The notes beneath the pieces were generated by a model. It searched no databases and was not told the DNA's origin. It saw nothing but the letters and a program-made list of their open reading frames with translations. This document shows positions 36,786-47,759 of a stretch of DNA of 64,000 nucleotides, piece by piece. The number at the start of each line of letters is the position of its first letter. The stretch's first letter is position 1. Source of the stretch: Eleginops maclovinus. Taxonomy: Eukaryota > Chordata > Actinopteri > Perciformes > Eleginopidae. The stretch spans positions 20,586,793-20,650,792 of the forward strand of contig NC_086357.1 in assembly GCF_036324505.1 (NCBI RefSeq). The letters are read 5' to 3'. The translations under genes were made by a program, and so were the position numbers.

Positions 36786-37376
36786 ACTAGCAGAACCAAA
36801 GCAGCAGCATTGGGCTACAGCGAAACACCTACTAAGGTACTTAAAGGGTACTAGGGTATATAGATCAAGAACTACACTACCAGAAATGTGAGGAAAGCGT
36901 TCTACAGCTGGAGGGGTACAGTGATGCTGATTGGGCAGCTGATAGGGATGATAGGAGGAGCACAACTGGATACTGTTTCAGCTTAACTGAGAATGGTCCA
37001 GTTATATCGTGGAAGAGTAGGAAACAGTCAACTGTGGCATTATCCACCTGCGAAGCTGAGTATATGGCACTAGCAGCCACTACTCAAGAGAGTATGTACC
37101 TTGTACAACTACTAAGAGGAATAGATAGTTGTAACCAGCATGTACCAGTCAAGATATATGAGGACAACCAGGGGCGATAGCTTTATCTAAGAACCCAGTA
37201 TGCAGACAGAGAAGCAAACACATAGACATAAAGTATCACTTTGTACGGTCCGCACACACAGAAGGTAAAATATGTATAGAATACTGTCCTACTGCAAACA
37301 TGGTAGCTGATGTCTTTACCAAGCCAGTGACAAAGGCTAAGTTTGAGAGTTTCAAGGGATATTTGTTTGGAGAGTA
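36786..37376 (+). pseudogene. Copia RNase H remnant
   Basis: Sequence resumes with LAEPKQQHWATAKHLLRYLKG, then after a one-base shift near 36,857 gives YSDADWAAD, RRSTTGY, WKSRKQSTVALST and CEAEYMAL, the copia RNase H signature. A second one-base loss near 37,172 precedes the C-terminal ADVFTKPV motif; the frame ends at 37,376. Everything between IFGTE and LAEPK, that is the whole RT domain, is missing. Confidence 0.85.
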
Positions 37377-37500
37377 ATGTGAACTGGCAGATGTAAATGT
37401 TTTGAAGTCTTAAGAACACTGCCAGTATGCCAAATGTTTTATTTTGGAGTTTTGTATTTTTGGTTTTATTTACCATTATAGAGAGCTATACACATGTCTT

Positions 37501-37761
37501 TGAGTGGGAGTGTTGAGCATATTTAGTTATATGACAAAGCCATGTTAAGTAGCCAATCACATTAGATTGGAACATGTGTTGCCTGCGTGCACGCTGGGAT
37601 GCTGTTGTGAGCATGCGCACAATAAACGGTCAGTGAACTTCTCAGACCAAAGAGATGATGGTTGTGTGTTTTCTCTCCGTGAATATAGCTAAGTAAGAGG
37701 TACTAGCTAACCACATTGGTGACTGATACAACGCGATAGACTGCTGCAGAAATGTCTAACA
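37501..37761 (+). repeat. Copia polypurine tract and 3' LTR
   Basis: A purine-rich tract (TGAGTGGGAG, 37,501-37,510) directly precedes the 3' LTR at 37,511-37,761. The LTR ends in AACA followed by the ATGGT target duplication. Confidence 0.9.
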
Positions 37762-37766
37762 ATGGT

Positions 37767-38406
37767 GTCATGTGGTAAACACATGGTACGGTGGTGTTGC
37801 TTTTGTAAGTTGTTGTAAAATTGGTGATAAATATATTACCTGAACAGGGGATCGCACACTCACACAGGTACAGGGCTCTTCCAGAATGAACCGGAAGTTC
37901 ATTCATTACAAAAGGAAGGGCTTTACAGTTTTGCTATAACAACTTCCGGGCGTACTTATTTACACTTAAGAAACGTTATACTTGTAGGAGCCATGAAGCT
38001 TACAAGGTGGTGGACTCTTGTTTTAATCTTTATTAGGTTTGTACTAGTTTCGATTGTTTTTGTAGGGTTAATGGTTTGTAGTATTATGATATATTATTGT
38101 GCTGTTGGTTTGTATGGGCGGCACTCATAGGGATTAACCTGTGTGAGGTGTGTGGAAGAGAGGGTCGCTGTCTTGCTTTGTGTAGCGCAAATGTTACGAT
38201 TGCTTTGGTTATTAATACCATTCCTTTGCCAAGGTTATAATAAATTGATAATCTAATTTATTTTGAAAATGTTCACCGCATTTTGATCTCAGCAATTCAT
38301 TCTTTGGTTGAGCGTCAAATAAGTGCAACCACGCCCGACTTCAGACTCTTTTTATGAATGCTCACTTATCAGACAAAAAAAAGTTATTTTGTTTCCGGAA
38401 AGTCAC
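37767..38406. other. No gene seen
   Basis: AT-rich sequence between the copia element and a MITE. No feature is supportable. Confidence 0.5.
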
Positions 38407-38997
38407 CAGTGTTGGGCAAGATACTTCCAAAATGTAATACAGTACATATACTTATTACTGTCTTTCAAAGTAATACGTTACATTACATTATTACTGTCTC
38501 TGAACTGTAATGCGTTACACTACTTTGAGTTACTTTCATCAAAATAACCGCCAAAGTATGGCTTTAAATGCTAAAATGTAGTTTGTTGCAGCTCATTAAT
38601 TAAAGCTATCTATCTGGCAGTAGCCTACATGCTGAAAATTAGGAAAAGAGCTAGAAATTAAACTCATGCTCCGTTAAAGTGGGCTAAATAATGTTTGATA
38701 CCGGTAACATGACGTCGCTGTGTGTTATTAATAACATGTTAGTGGAGCCTCTGCACAGCCCTGTAACCTGCTGTATATGAACGAGTCTCCATGGCTCACC
38801 TTGTCAATGGTGCGTTAACGGGGATTTGGCTGACAAGCTTTCTAAAAGTCAGCGATTCCACAGAAGACAGAGGCGGCTTATCTTCAACACTGCCACGAGT
38901 CTCTGAACTTCTCTGGGTTCAAGCAGCAGCCCGAGAGAAAGTTACCTTCTGTTGCTTTGGCCTGCGCGCACTCCTGTCTTTTTCTTTTCTGTTCTCC

Positions 38998-39069
38998 GAG
39001 CCTGCAGATCTGCATTGTGAGCCTGCAGCTGTCCATTGTGAGCATGCAGCTGTCCATTGTGAGCATGCA
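38998..39069. repeat. Minisatellite, 21-bp unit
   Basis: Three to four copies of a unit read as GAGCCTGCAGCTGTCCATTGT. Two further variant copies sit at about 39,391-39,435, so the array is split by the SINE. Confidence 0.8.
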
Positions 39070-39089
39070 GAAGAAGAATCGGAGGATGA

Positions 39090-39391
39090 AACCCTCTTTA
39101 TTAGTCACATACATGCACACAGCAGAGCACACACAGTGAAATTGGTCCTCTGCATTTAACCCATCCTAGTACTAGGAGCAGTGGGCAGCTATTGTGCAGC
39201 GCCCGGGGAGCAATGGGGAGGGGGGATTGGAGATGTCCGGTGCCTTGCTCAAGGGCACCACAGCAGGGCCTAGGAGGTGAACTGGGACCTCTCCAAGTAG
39301 CAGTCCACTTTCCATATTCCAAGTCTGTTCGGGGACTTGAACCGGCGACCCTACGATTCCCAGTCCAAGCCCCTACAGACTGAGCCACTGC
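39090..39391 (-). mobile_element. tRNA-derived SINE
   Basis: Read on the minus strand, the head begins GCAGTGGCTCAGTCTGTAGG with a pol III A box (TGGCTCAGTCTG, 39,376-39,387) and B box (GGTTCAAGTCC, 39,333-39,343). The body follows, and the tail ends near GTGACTAATAAAGAGG. It lies inside the minisatellite. Family name not assigned. Confidence 0.75.
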
Positions 39392-39715
39392 AGCTCTGCA
39401 TTGTGAGCCTGCAGCTCTACATTGTGAATCTGTTTCTGCAGCCCTCTTAATCAATAGTAAACAGGCTTACTGAGTTACTATTCTACCGGCACAATTATTT
39501 CTCTGGTGTCGGAATTTCACGCAATGTTTGTGAATTCTTAGAAACTAAACACCACATCATTTCGGGTTAAAATGTGTTGTCTGCGTTACTGAGAATTGCA
39601 ACGGGTATTATATTACCCACATTTCAGAAGTAATGCGTTATATGACTGCGTTACAGCAAAAAGTAATACATTACTGTAACTCCGTTACTTTTGTAACGCG
39701 TTACACCCAACAGTG

Positions 39716-41964
39716 GAAGTCAATACAATACACTCTCACAGAGACCCGCGTACTGTCTACAGCCAGGTAGGCCTGCTGTGTGTGAAAGTGTTGGAGTTAA
39801 TTATAAGCGTGTATGAACATACAAGTATTAGGTGCATGTTTCATTGCATTTGGGCACATTGTCATTCATTGTGCACGTGCACCTGCTCGTATTTCAATGC
39901 TTTAACACAATCAGTGCTACGGACTTTGAGAAAATATTCGCAGTGGCCAAACTCCGGGTACTGCAACTTCCGTATCAGTCCGTGACGTCGCCCGGCCCAG
40001 AAATACTTTTTCCCATGGACTTACTTGCGGAAAGGGACGTCTGTAAGTCGGTGGATAACTTTTTTAAATCTAAATAAACTACCCAGTATGAACATTTTTA
40101 TAGCCCTTATTAAAAACATTAGGTCCTTAAAGTTGTAAAATACGCTAAAAGCTGAATCCAGATGTATTTTTCTCTCTCCATTCATTTTAGTGAGCCGAAA
40201 GCAGGAGGTCGGGTGCGGGACATAAGGGGAAACTCAACTGCGCATGCTCCATGCCTTCGACAGCCAGGCATGATGGGTAATTTGTGACGTTTTGCTCTCG
40301 AGAATTTCAGGCCATTTCGTCTTCATACGTTTAGGAATGAACGACGGTCCCGCCTCCTACGCTGTATATAGTTTATTATACATCCATGAGAATAACGAGC
40401 CGGCTGCAGGCCACACCATGCGGTCTCACTGGAGAGCGAAGCCCCCTTGTGGCAAAAATTGGGAATCTGCCCCAAGCATACTATAAGACTCCTACAATAC
40501 AAATCTTTGCATGAAAACTATACCAAAGTGTTATTGACACACTTTTTTTACTGCTCAACATGTGTGCCAAGTGTGGGTACTTTACATGAGTATTTACTTA
40601 AATCGTGCTCTCTATCTCTACTAGATTTATTTAAAACCTTCAGTTACTTTATAGATTTTGATTAATGATGTGAAATATAATCAACTCTTAAATAAGACTA
40701 GTAACACTAAATTCACAAGCTAGCCTGCAGTATACAAAGTCATTCAAACTAGCTGCAACTTTAGCAGCTTTGATAACACTTTAATGCATCAATAATTACA
40801 ATGAAAACATATATTGTATATAATTCTGAAATGGACCAGTCTGCATAATGAGTACTACTTTTCATTCAATACTTTGGTAATTTTACTTGAGTAACATTTT
40901 GAATGCAATACTTTTACTTGTAACAGAGTATTCCTACAGTCTGGTACTTCTAATTTACTAATGTACAATATGTAAGTACTTTTCCCACCTCTGTTTATTA
41001 TTATTATTTTATTGTAGAGCTCTCTGCATTCTCCAGACAGTTTTATTATATTATATTTATAATTGACTAAAATTATCCCACATTGCAAAAATCTAACAGG
41101 GAATATTCACTAGCCACATATCACCGTTGAGCCCATGACTATTGACATTCTGCAGTATATGGTAAAATAGGAAGACAAATGCAATGCTGCACATTCCTAC
41201 AGCCAAATAGATAGAAACTAAAAACAAAGCTAGAATGTAAGTTTAAAACTTTTAAATATATAGTACTTGAATACATTATGAATGCAGGACTTTACAGTAT
41301 TTGTACACTTTGGTATGACTACTTTTACTTAGGTATTAATATCCTTTTTTGTGCAGTTACCAAAATTGAGCACAGGGGTCAGTGAAACCTTTATTGTTGA
41401 ATGTAATGTAATCTGATTCCTTTATTTATTAATTATTAAATCAACACCCATTGTAACTGATACCACAACTTTCGACCATGTAAAAGGCACCTCCAATTGT
41501 TGTTGGGACTGCACCGTCTTTCTTGTTCCAACAACAACTGTAGGGGGTCCACCAACAATTGTTATTTTAGTCAGCAGAAGGGTTCCTGGAATTGAACAGT
41601 AGGCATTTAATCTATATAAATTGCTCAGAAAATATCTTCGACATGTCTACGAAGCTCAAGAGAGTTTGCAGATACTGGCGGAGAGATGTAGGGGGAATTT
41701 CCCATGCCATCTTAAGCTTTTTGAACCTATTAAGGAAAAGCAACCTAAACACCTTTGACAGAAGCCCCCTCATGATGTGAGATAAAGCCTGTTGGAGGTG
41801 AGATGCAGCCCCGCAGTAGTGGAGCCTGGGGGACTCCCCTGTCCATATATTGGGAAATCTTTTACTGTTTCTCTGTCTGACTCTCTTGCTGCCCTCTCCC
41901 TTTCTATTCTGTCTCTTAATTTCAATCTTTGCCAATAGCATCCTCTCAGCAGTTTCACCCCTGC
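39716..41964. other. Intergenic DNA with fragmentary repeats, no gene seen
   Basis: The stretch 39,935-40,076 (GCAGTGGCCAAACTCCGG onward, GTCCGTGACGTCGCCCGG) looks like a fragment of a dispersed fish repeat. A small inverted pair (TTGTTGTTGGGAC and TTCCAACAACAA, 41,497-41,539) could form a hairpin. Nothing else is supportable. Confidence 0.4.
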
Positions 41965-41971
41965 CACACGC

Positions 41972-42067
<96 letters not shown>
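41965..42067. repeat. (CA)n microsatellite
   Basis: About 50 CA dinucleotides with CG interruptions at the left end. The Cys/Val and Thr/His frames across it are artefacts of the repeat. Confidence 0.98.
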
Positions 42068-42068
<1 letters not shown>

Positions 42069-42431
42069 AGTAGATCTTTAAGTAGGTCTTCTCTCTCCTT
42101 TAGTGTCCCTCTGACAATGTCCTCTCATGCACATATGTTTCATAATGACTCATCTGGCAGCAGAAACCTTTTCCACGTGGCTCTCCTCTCCCCACAGCCG
42201 TCACACTTACTGATTTGGGAGCACAGTACAAAAAGCGTGGGTGTGTTGTCCAAGAAATGTGCCCAACTCCTCTCTGTGTGATTGAAATGGAAAGTATGAG
42301 TTTACCAGAAGAGTAGGTTGCATATCTTGAAATAAATAAACAGTATTATCTATGAGTTATGTGGTTAAGATCATTGCAAAGCAAAGTGATGGAAAAAGTT
42401 ACATCTGATCTCAATTTTTTTTTATAATTAA

Positions 42432-42622
42432 AGGTCCCCTATTATGCAAAATGCACTTCCTGATGTCTTTTATACATAAATATGTGTCAGAAAATACAAC
42501 TCTCTCTCTTTTCCTCCTTACCCACATGGGGTCAGATCAGTCTCATAATACACAAATGCACACACTTGTATTTAAGGATCCGCAAAAGCATTCACACTTG
42601 TATTTCAGGATCCACACAAATG
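42432..42622. mobile_element. Left end of a dispersed MITE-like repeat (TTAA flank)
   Basis: TTAA at 42,428-42,431 is followed by AGGTCCCCTATTATGCAAAA, a frequent fish repeat terminus. Sequence of the same repeat type seems to resume at about 43,990-44,196 (GGGGGCGTGGCCAGCAGCAG, GGCATGCTACAATGGGTG) and to finish after the gypsy element at 47,986-48,021. The link between these parts is from memory of the repeat type and is uncertain. The TTAA flank would suit a piggyBac-type MITE. About 42,558-42,618 contains two direct copies of a CACTTGTATTT-AGGATCC module. Confidence 0.4.
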
Positions 42623-43683
42623 TTTTTCAATGCACCCACAAATGAGTTCCATTTCATATACATGTAAATACAATCTAAATACAGAAAAAAGTTGTACATA
42701 TGTATTTTTGATCCACACATATTTGTTTTCTGTTTCAAACCGCTGAACCTGCATACACAAACCGCTTTCTATGCTAGGGTCGCTGTGCATTGTGTGTGGG
42801 TTTTTTGAGACTCCCCTGATGGTCAACCGATTCGTACTTGTAATGTTTTCTATCTATAGCCAATCAGATGTATCCTCCATTCTAAGCCAATCACATGAAC
42901 GCGCCCCCACGATGGTATGATTTGGGTATATTTATATTATTTGGGAATATGGGTGGCAAATTAGCTATATAATGATAATAGACTACCTAGGATTATTACC
43001 TTAAAAAGCTAACATTAGCCATAAATGTGTTTAACTTCTTTCATTCTCTTGTTTTCATTTTTAGGGACAGCTTAGCAAGAATGAATCCAAAATAGCAGAA
43101 ATATATTCCACTGTGTTTAATGATGGAGTAGAATTGAACATTTAGAGCTGACGTTCAATAGGATTAAGCGGTTAAGGTCCTAGGTAGTCTATTATCATTA
43201 TATAGCTAACTTGCGACCCATATTCCTTCCATGCTAACAGTAACACATCACTAACGTCACAAGAAGTCATACATAAAACATATTTAATCATTCACGCAGA
43301 GACACTTACACTTGTGCTAGACGCCATGTTGAAGTTGACCTGTCAGCTCCGGACAGCGCAAAATGCATATATGTCATAACCGCAAGAAATCATACCCTCG
43401 TGGGGGCGTGTTCATGTGATTGGCTTAGAATGGAGGATACATGTGCTTGGCTATAGATAGAAAACATTACAAGTATGAATCAGGTGAGCGTCAGAGGAGT
43501 CTCAAAAAACCCACACACGAATGCACAGCGATCCATGCACAGAAAGCGGTTCGCAGGTTCAGCGGTTTTAAACGGAAAACAAATATGTGTGGATGAAAAA
43601 TACATATGTAAAACTTTTTTCTGTATTTGGATTTTATCTACATGTATATGAAATGGAACACATTTGTGTGTGCATTGAAAAAA
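42622..43683. mobile_element. Fold-back element with long inverted arms
   Basis: The left arm (about 42,622-42,998) and right arm (about 43,174-43,683) are inverted copies. Examples are TTTTCAATGCAC against GTGCATTGAAAA at the outside, TCTAAGCCAATCACATGAAC near 42,880 against its complement near 43,410, and AGACTACCTAGGA (42,980-42,992) against TCCTAGGTAGTCT (from 43,178) at the inside. The right arm has about 140 extra bases near 43,230-43,370. The unpaired centre is only about 180 bp with no coding sequence, so this is a non-autonomous hairpin-type transposon. Confidence 0.8.
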
Positions 43684-43734
43684 GAAAAAAAAACGGGAGT
43701 ACAAACGAGCTGATCCAGCTCCCCGGCCAAAAAA

Positions 43735-43960
43735 AGGTCACAAGCCTGTGGGGGGCAGTGCTATGATCTGGGGTTGCTGCAGTTGGTCTGGTCTAGGTTC
43801 AGCAACGTTATGTGCCCAAAGAATGAGGTCAGCTGACTACCTGAATATACTGAAGGACCAGGTTATTCCATCAATGGATTTTTTCTTCCTTGATGGCACG
43901 AGCATGTTCCAAGATGACAATGCCCGGATCCATCGGGCTCAAATTGTGAAAGAGACATAA
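43735..43960 (+). pseudogene. Tc1/mariner transposase fragment
   Basis: The open frame reads [20 protein letters not shown] and ends with [24 protein letters not shown] and the DNARIHRA box containing the second catalytic Asp are hallmarks of Tc1-family transposases. Only about 70 residues remain; the terminal repeats and the rest of the enzyme are absent. Confidence 0.85.
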
Positions 43961-44422
43961 TACATGTCACTGTTTTAGTGGTAAGCACTGAGAAAATCAG
44001 TGTTTCAGAAATAATGCTTGATGTGGTTTTGAAGGGGGCGTGGCCAGCAGCAGCTCAGCTCAGATTTAAAGCGACAGTCACAGAATAAGCGCTTCCTGAA
44101 CAGGGTTGAAATAAGAGGGTTATAAGGCATGCTACAATGGGTGATGTGTTTGGTATTTGGAGCAAAACACTTCACAGGCATGTTTTGTGTAGATATTGTA
44201 GAAGTTTTCGATACCTCGTAATACATGCATGTGTGTATGTTCAAGGAATACACAATGCATAGGCAAGTGGTGGCTTTATTTATGACCACAGCATGAACAG
44301 TGAACATGTACGTTGCATGCCGACTAACCACTGAATGCCTATTATCTTAACACGTCACCGGGTGGCGCACCAGCTACGGTGGCCTGCAAAGGACAAACTT
44401 AATCATATGAGAATGATCTACA

Positions 44423-45798
44423 TCCCTTCTCTTTAGCTGATGTTTCTATCTGAAAGCAAATAACATTTCAGGCAGAGGATATTGAACATTCCTTTAGCAT
44501 TTGGTGACACAAACAATAAACCATTACAAAAATACCTTACCAGGTAACAGGAAAAGGAAATGAATAAACATATCACTTTAACAAGATTGTCCAACAGTGT
44601 TACTGCACATATTTAGGGTTTGGTTTGCATGTGCGACCTGATCGTGTTATGTATGGTGTGTCACTGTTGTTGCAAGGGAAATGTGATGTGTGTCTTGGTA
44701 GTGAAGGGGAACTGTTCTGTGTCAGCCTGCTGTTTCTCTCAGGTGTTTGTGGTGTGTGGGGTACACAGCATAGGCGCCGATACCGTGGGTGCTTCGGGGC
44801 CCGAGCACCCACGGAGATTGCCGAGCACCCACGGAGATTTAACCGCACACACGGAGATTGTCGAGGGTCGGGCTTTAAACTTTTTAGAGCACCCACCGGC
44901 AGAAACATAAATCGGCGCCTATGGTACACAGTCCATCATAGAGGGGTCGGTGTTTTGAGGGTCGAAATCTTGAGGCTGCTGTTGCTGGGGCAGCGGCTCG
45001 AGAACAGGAATGATGTGACGACGATTTCGTCTGTATGAAGTCCCGTTGGCTTGGATTATGTAAGAGCGTGGTTTCTCGCTCACGTCCTTCACAACGCCAA
45101 GCCGATCGTATCCTTTTGGGGTCTGCATCCTGATCACTTGTCCCTCTGCCAGGGGTTTTAGAGGAGAACTTGAGATGTCATAGTGGTGCTTTAGGATGAG
45201 CCGCTTGTTGAGGAGTTGTGTTCTGATTAGTTGTGCATCGTTTGGGTTTGGCTGTAACAGTTTGGTGCTCACAGGGATGGCTGCACGTGTTTGTCGCGAC
45301 ATCAGGCGTTCAGCAGGAGAGCCTAACGTCAGATCACGGGGAATGTTTCTGAGATTTATCAGGTTGAGGAAGACATCTGTGCCATCTCTGTGTGAACGTT
45401 CCATCAGCTGTTTTGCACTGCGAACTGCTCTCTCTGCTAGTCCGTTTGACTGTGGGTATTCAGGACTGCTGGTCATGTGAACAAAGTCCCACTGTTTTGC
45501 AAAGTCCTTGAAATGTTGACTGGCGTACTGTCCAGCATTATCAGAGATGAGTGTGTGTGGTGTGCCGAAAACAGAGAAATGTCTTTTCAATTTAGTTATC
45601 ACAGTTGATGAGGTCACATCCCGGAGAAGGTCGATTTCAAACCAGCCAGAGTATGAGTCAACCAGCACCAGATACCGTTTTCCATGCCACTCGAAGATGT
45701 CTGTTGCCAATGTGGACCATGGGAGATCTGGCACAGGATGAAGCTGGAGGGGCTCCTTTTGCTGATGGGATCTGGTGCTGTTGCACACCGCACATGAA
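44423..45798 (-). pseudogene. Duplicated 3' half of gypsy integrase (copy A), with MITE
   Basis: Without the 155-bp MITE and its 8-bp duplication, the repeat (44,419-45,798) is 1,217 bp, the same as copy B at 45,801-47,017. Three base differences are evident (for example near 45,235, 45,370 and 44,945). The coding frame covers integrase from just after the zinc finger to the C-terminal tail and is interrupted by the MITE near its end. Confidence 0.9.
44769..44923. mobile_element. hAT-type MITE, 155 bp
   Basis: Perfect 13-bp inverted ends CATAGGCGCCGAT and ATCGGCGCCTATG, with an 8-bp target duplication GTACACAG at 44,761-44,768 and 44,924-44,931. The uninterrupted site survives in the sister copy (GGTACACAGTCC near 46,142). 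The interior carries three variants of GAGCACCCACGGAGATT. No coding capacity. Confidence 0.95.
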
Positions 45799-45981
45799 GG
45801 TACATCCCTTCTCTTTAGCTGATGTTTCTATCTGAAAGCAAATAACATTTCAGGCAGAGGATATTGAACATTCCTTTAGCATTTGGTGACACAAACAATA
45901 AACCATTACAAAAATACCTTACCAGGTAACAGGAAAAGGAAATGAATAAACATATCACTTTAACAAGATTGTCCAACAGTG

Positions 45982-47625
45982 TTACTGCACATATTTAGGG
46001 TTTGGTTTGCATGTGCGACCTGATCGTGTTATGTATGGTGTGTCACTGTTGTTGCAAGGGAAATGTGATGTGTGTCTTGGTAGTGAAGGGGAACTGTTCT
46101 GTGTCAGCCTGCTGTTTCTCTCAGGTGTTTGTGGTGTGTGGGGTACACAGTCCATCATAGAGGCGTCGGTGTTTTGAGGGTCGAAATCTTGAGGCTGCTG
46201 TTGCTGGGGCAGCGGCTCGAGAACAGGAATGATGTGACGACGATTTCGTCTGTATGAAGTCCCGTTGGCTTGGATTATGTAAGAGCGTGGTTTCTCGCTC
46301 ACGTCCTTCACAACGCCAAGCCGATCGTATCCTTTTGGGGTCTGCATCCTGATCACTTGTCCCTCTGCCAGGGGTTTTAGAGGAGAACTTGAGATGTCAT
46401 AGTGGTGCTTTAGGATGAGCCGCTTGTTGAGGAGTTGTGTTCTGATTAGTTTTGCATCGTTTGGGTTTGGCTGTAACAGTTTGGTGCTCACAGGGATGGC
46501 TGCACGTGTTTGTCGCGACATCAGGCGTTCAGCAGGAGAGCCTAACGTCAGATCACGGGGAATGTTTCTGAGATTTATCAGGTTGAGGAAGACATATGTG
46601 CCATCTCTGTGTGAACGTTCCATCAGCTGTTTTGCACTGCGAACTGCTCTCTCTGCTAGTCCGTTTGACTGTGGGTATTCAGGACTGCTGGTCATGTGAA
46701 CAAAGTCCCACTGTTTTGCAAAGTCCTTGAAATGTTGACTGGCGTACTGTCCAGCATTATCAGAGATGAGTGTGTGTGGTGTGCCGAAAACAGAGAAATG
46801 TCTTTTCAATTTAGTTATCACAGTTGATGAGGTCACATCCCGGAGAAGGTCGATTTCAAACCAGCCAGAGTATGAGTCAACCAGCACCAGATACCGTTTT
46901 CCATGCCACTCGAAGATGTCTGTTGCCAATGTGGACCATGGGAGATCTGGCACAGGATGAAGCTGGAGGGGCTCCTTTTGCTGATGGGATCTGGTGCTGT
47001 TGCACACCGCACATGAAAGCAACTCCTCAGTGATGTCTCTAGACATATCTGGCCAAAAAATGATGCTTCTTGCTCTGCGTTTGGTTGCTTCAATGCCGGG
47101 GTGCCCTCTGTGCACTATTTTGATGTACTCTAAGTGCAGGGACTGAGGAATGACCGTTTTGTGGCCTTTCATGACAATTCCCTCTTCTACTGTCATTTCA
47201 TCTCTGTAGGGAAAGAAGAGACGGACAGCAGGTTGGAGCTGATTCTGTCGGATGGGCCATCCTCTATTAATGACTGCACTGAGGGCTTGCAGATCTTTGT
47301 CCTCTGCTGTGTGCTTTCTGAGTTTTTCCAAGCGGGCTGTGGAGATGTAGCTCACAGACATAACTTCGTAAGCATCATTTTCAGCAGGGCTTTGAGATGT
47401 TTGTGTGGTTGGGGCACGTGAAAGTGTGTCTGCTACATACATATACTTGCCCTTTTTGTACACCAAACTGATGTCGTAGCTCTGCAGCCGGAGCAACATC
47501 CCCTGCAGACGGGCAGGGGCTGTGTGGATGGGCTTCTTTAAGATAGTCACTAGAGGTTGGTGGTCAGTCTCCACCACTACAGGCTTTCCATACACATAGT
47601 CTTTGAATTTTGTACAGGCAAACAC
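45982..47625 (-). pseudogene. Gypsy Pol: RNase H end and complete integrase, 547 codons
   Basis: One uninterrupted frame on the minus strand. Residues 1-70: C-terminal RNase H (VVVETDHQPLVTILKK, ADTLSR). About 172-208: zinc-binding H2C2 (HRGH, CAVC). Integrase core: D236 in TDIFEWHG, D289 in ISDNAGQYAS, E325 in NGLAERAVRS, all three catalytic residues present. About 440-490: C-terminal region with EGQVIRMQTPKGYDRLG. The tail is Gln/Pro/Ser-rich. The integrase half looks intact, but the frame lacks RT, so the element cannot copy itself. The stated start is simply the first Met in the frame; the frame enters from rearranged DNA. Confidence 0.9.
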
Positions 47626-47641
47626 GACAGCTAGCAGTTCC

Positions 47642-47741
47642 TTTTCAATTTAGTTATCACAGTTGATGAGGTCACATCCCGGAGAAGGTCGATTTCAAAC
47701 CAGCCAGAGTATGAGTCAACCAGCACCAGATACCGTTTTCC
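47642..47741 (-). pseudogene. Displaced integrase fragment next to the primer-binding site
   Basis: About 100 bp here match 46,803-46,902 and 45,584-45,683 (integrase core, first catalytic Asp region). The piece is joined directly to the primer-binding site on one side and to the RNase H frame on the other. This marks the breakpoint that removed gag, protease and RT, probably by template switching. Confidence 0.8.
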
Positions 47742-47759
47742 ATCCCACTTCTGACACCA
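47742..47759 (-). other. Gypsy primer-binding site (tRNA-Leu type)
   Basis: Minus strand TGGTGTCAGAAGTGGGAT abuts the LTR with no gap. Its complement ends in CTGACACCA, matching the 3' end of vertebrate tRNA-Leu including CCA. Confidence 0.8.

Larger units (their letters stand above)
34499..37761 (+). mobile_element. Ty1/copia retrotransposon, internally deleted
   Basis: Two 251-bp LTRs in direct orientation (34,499-34,749 and 37,511-37,761) enclose gag, protease, integrase and RNase H sequence. The 5-bp direct repeat ATGGT at 34,494-34,498 and 37,762-37,766 is the target duplication. The element is 3,263 bp; copia elements are usually 4.5-5.5 kb, and the missing part is the reverse transcriptase. 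The LTRs differ at only three positions (A/T near 34,545, A/G near 34,581 and the last base), so the insertion is young. Frameshifts and stops make it inactive on its own. Confidence 0.95.
38407..39715. mobile_element. hAT-type MITE, expanded by internal repeats
   Basis: Left end CAGTGTTGGG (38,407-38,416), right end CCCAACAGTG (39,706-39,715), one mismatch from a perfect inverted repeat. Both subterminal regions carry the GTAACGCGTTAC/TAATGCGTTA-type motifs seen in a family of fish hAT MITEs. Flanks share AAGTCA within an 8-bp window (AAAGTCAC left, GAAGTCAA right), consistent with an old 8-bp target duplication. The interior holds a minisatellite and a SINE. No transposase. Confidence 0.7.

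Noticed and set aside
41612..42281. Cys-Val and Thr-His repeat frames
   Set aside because: Translation of the (CA)n microsatellite in different frames.
44600..44929. 109-codon minus-strand frame that looks like a distinct gene
   Set aside because: It is the tail of the duplicated gypsy Pol frame joined to translated MITE sequence.
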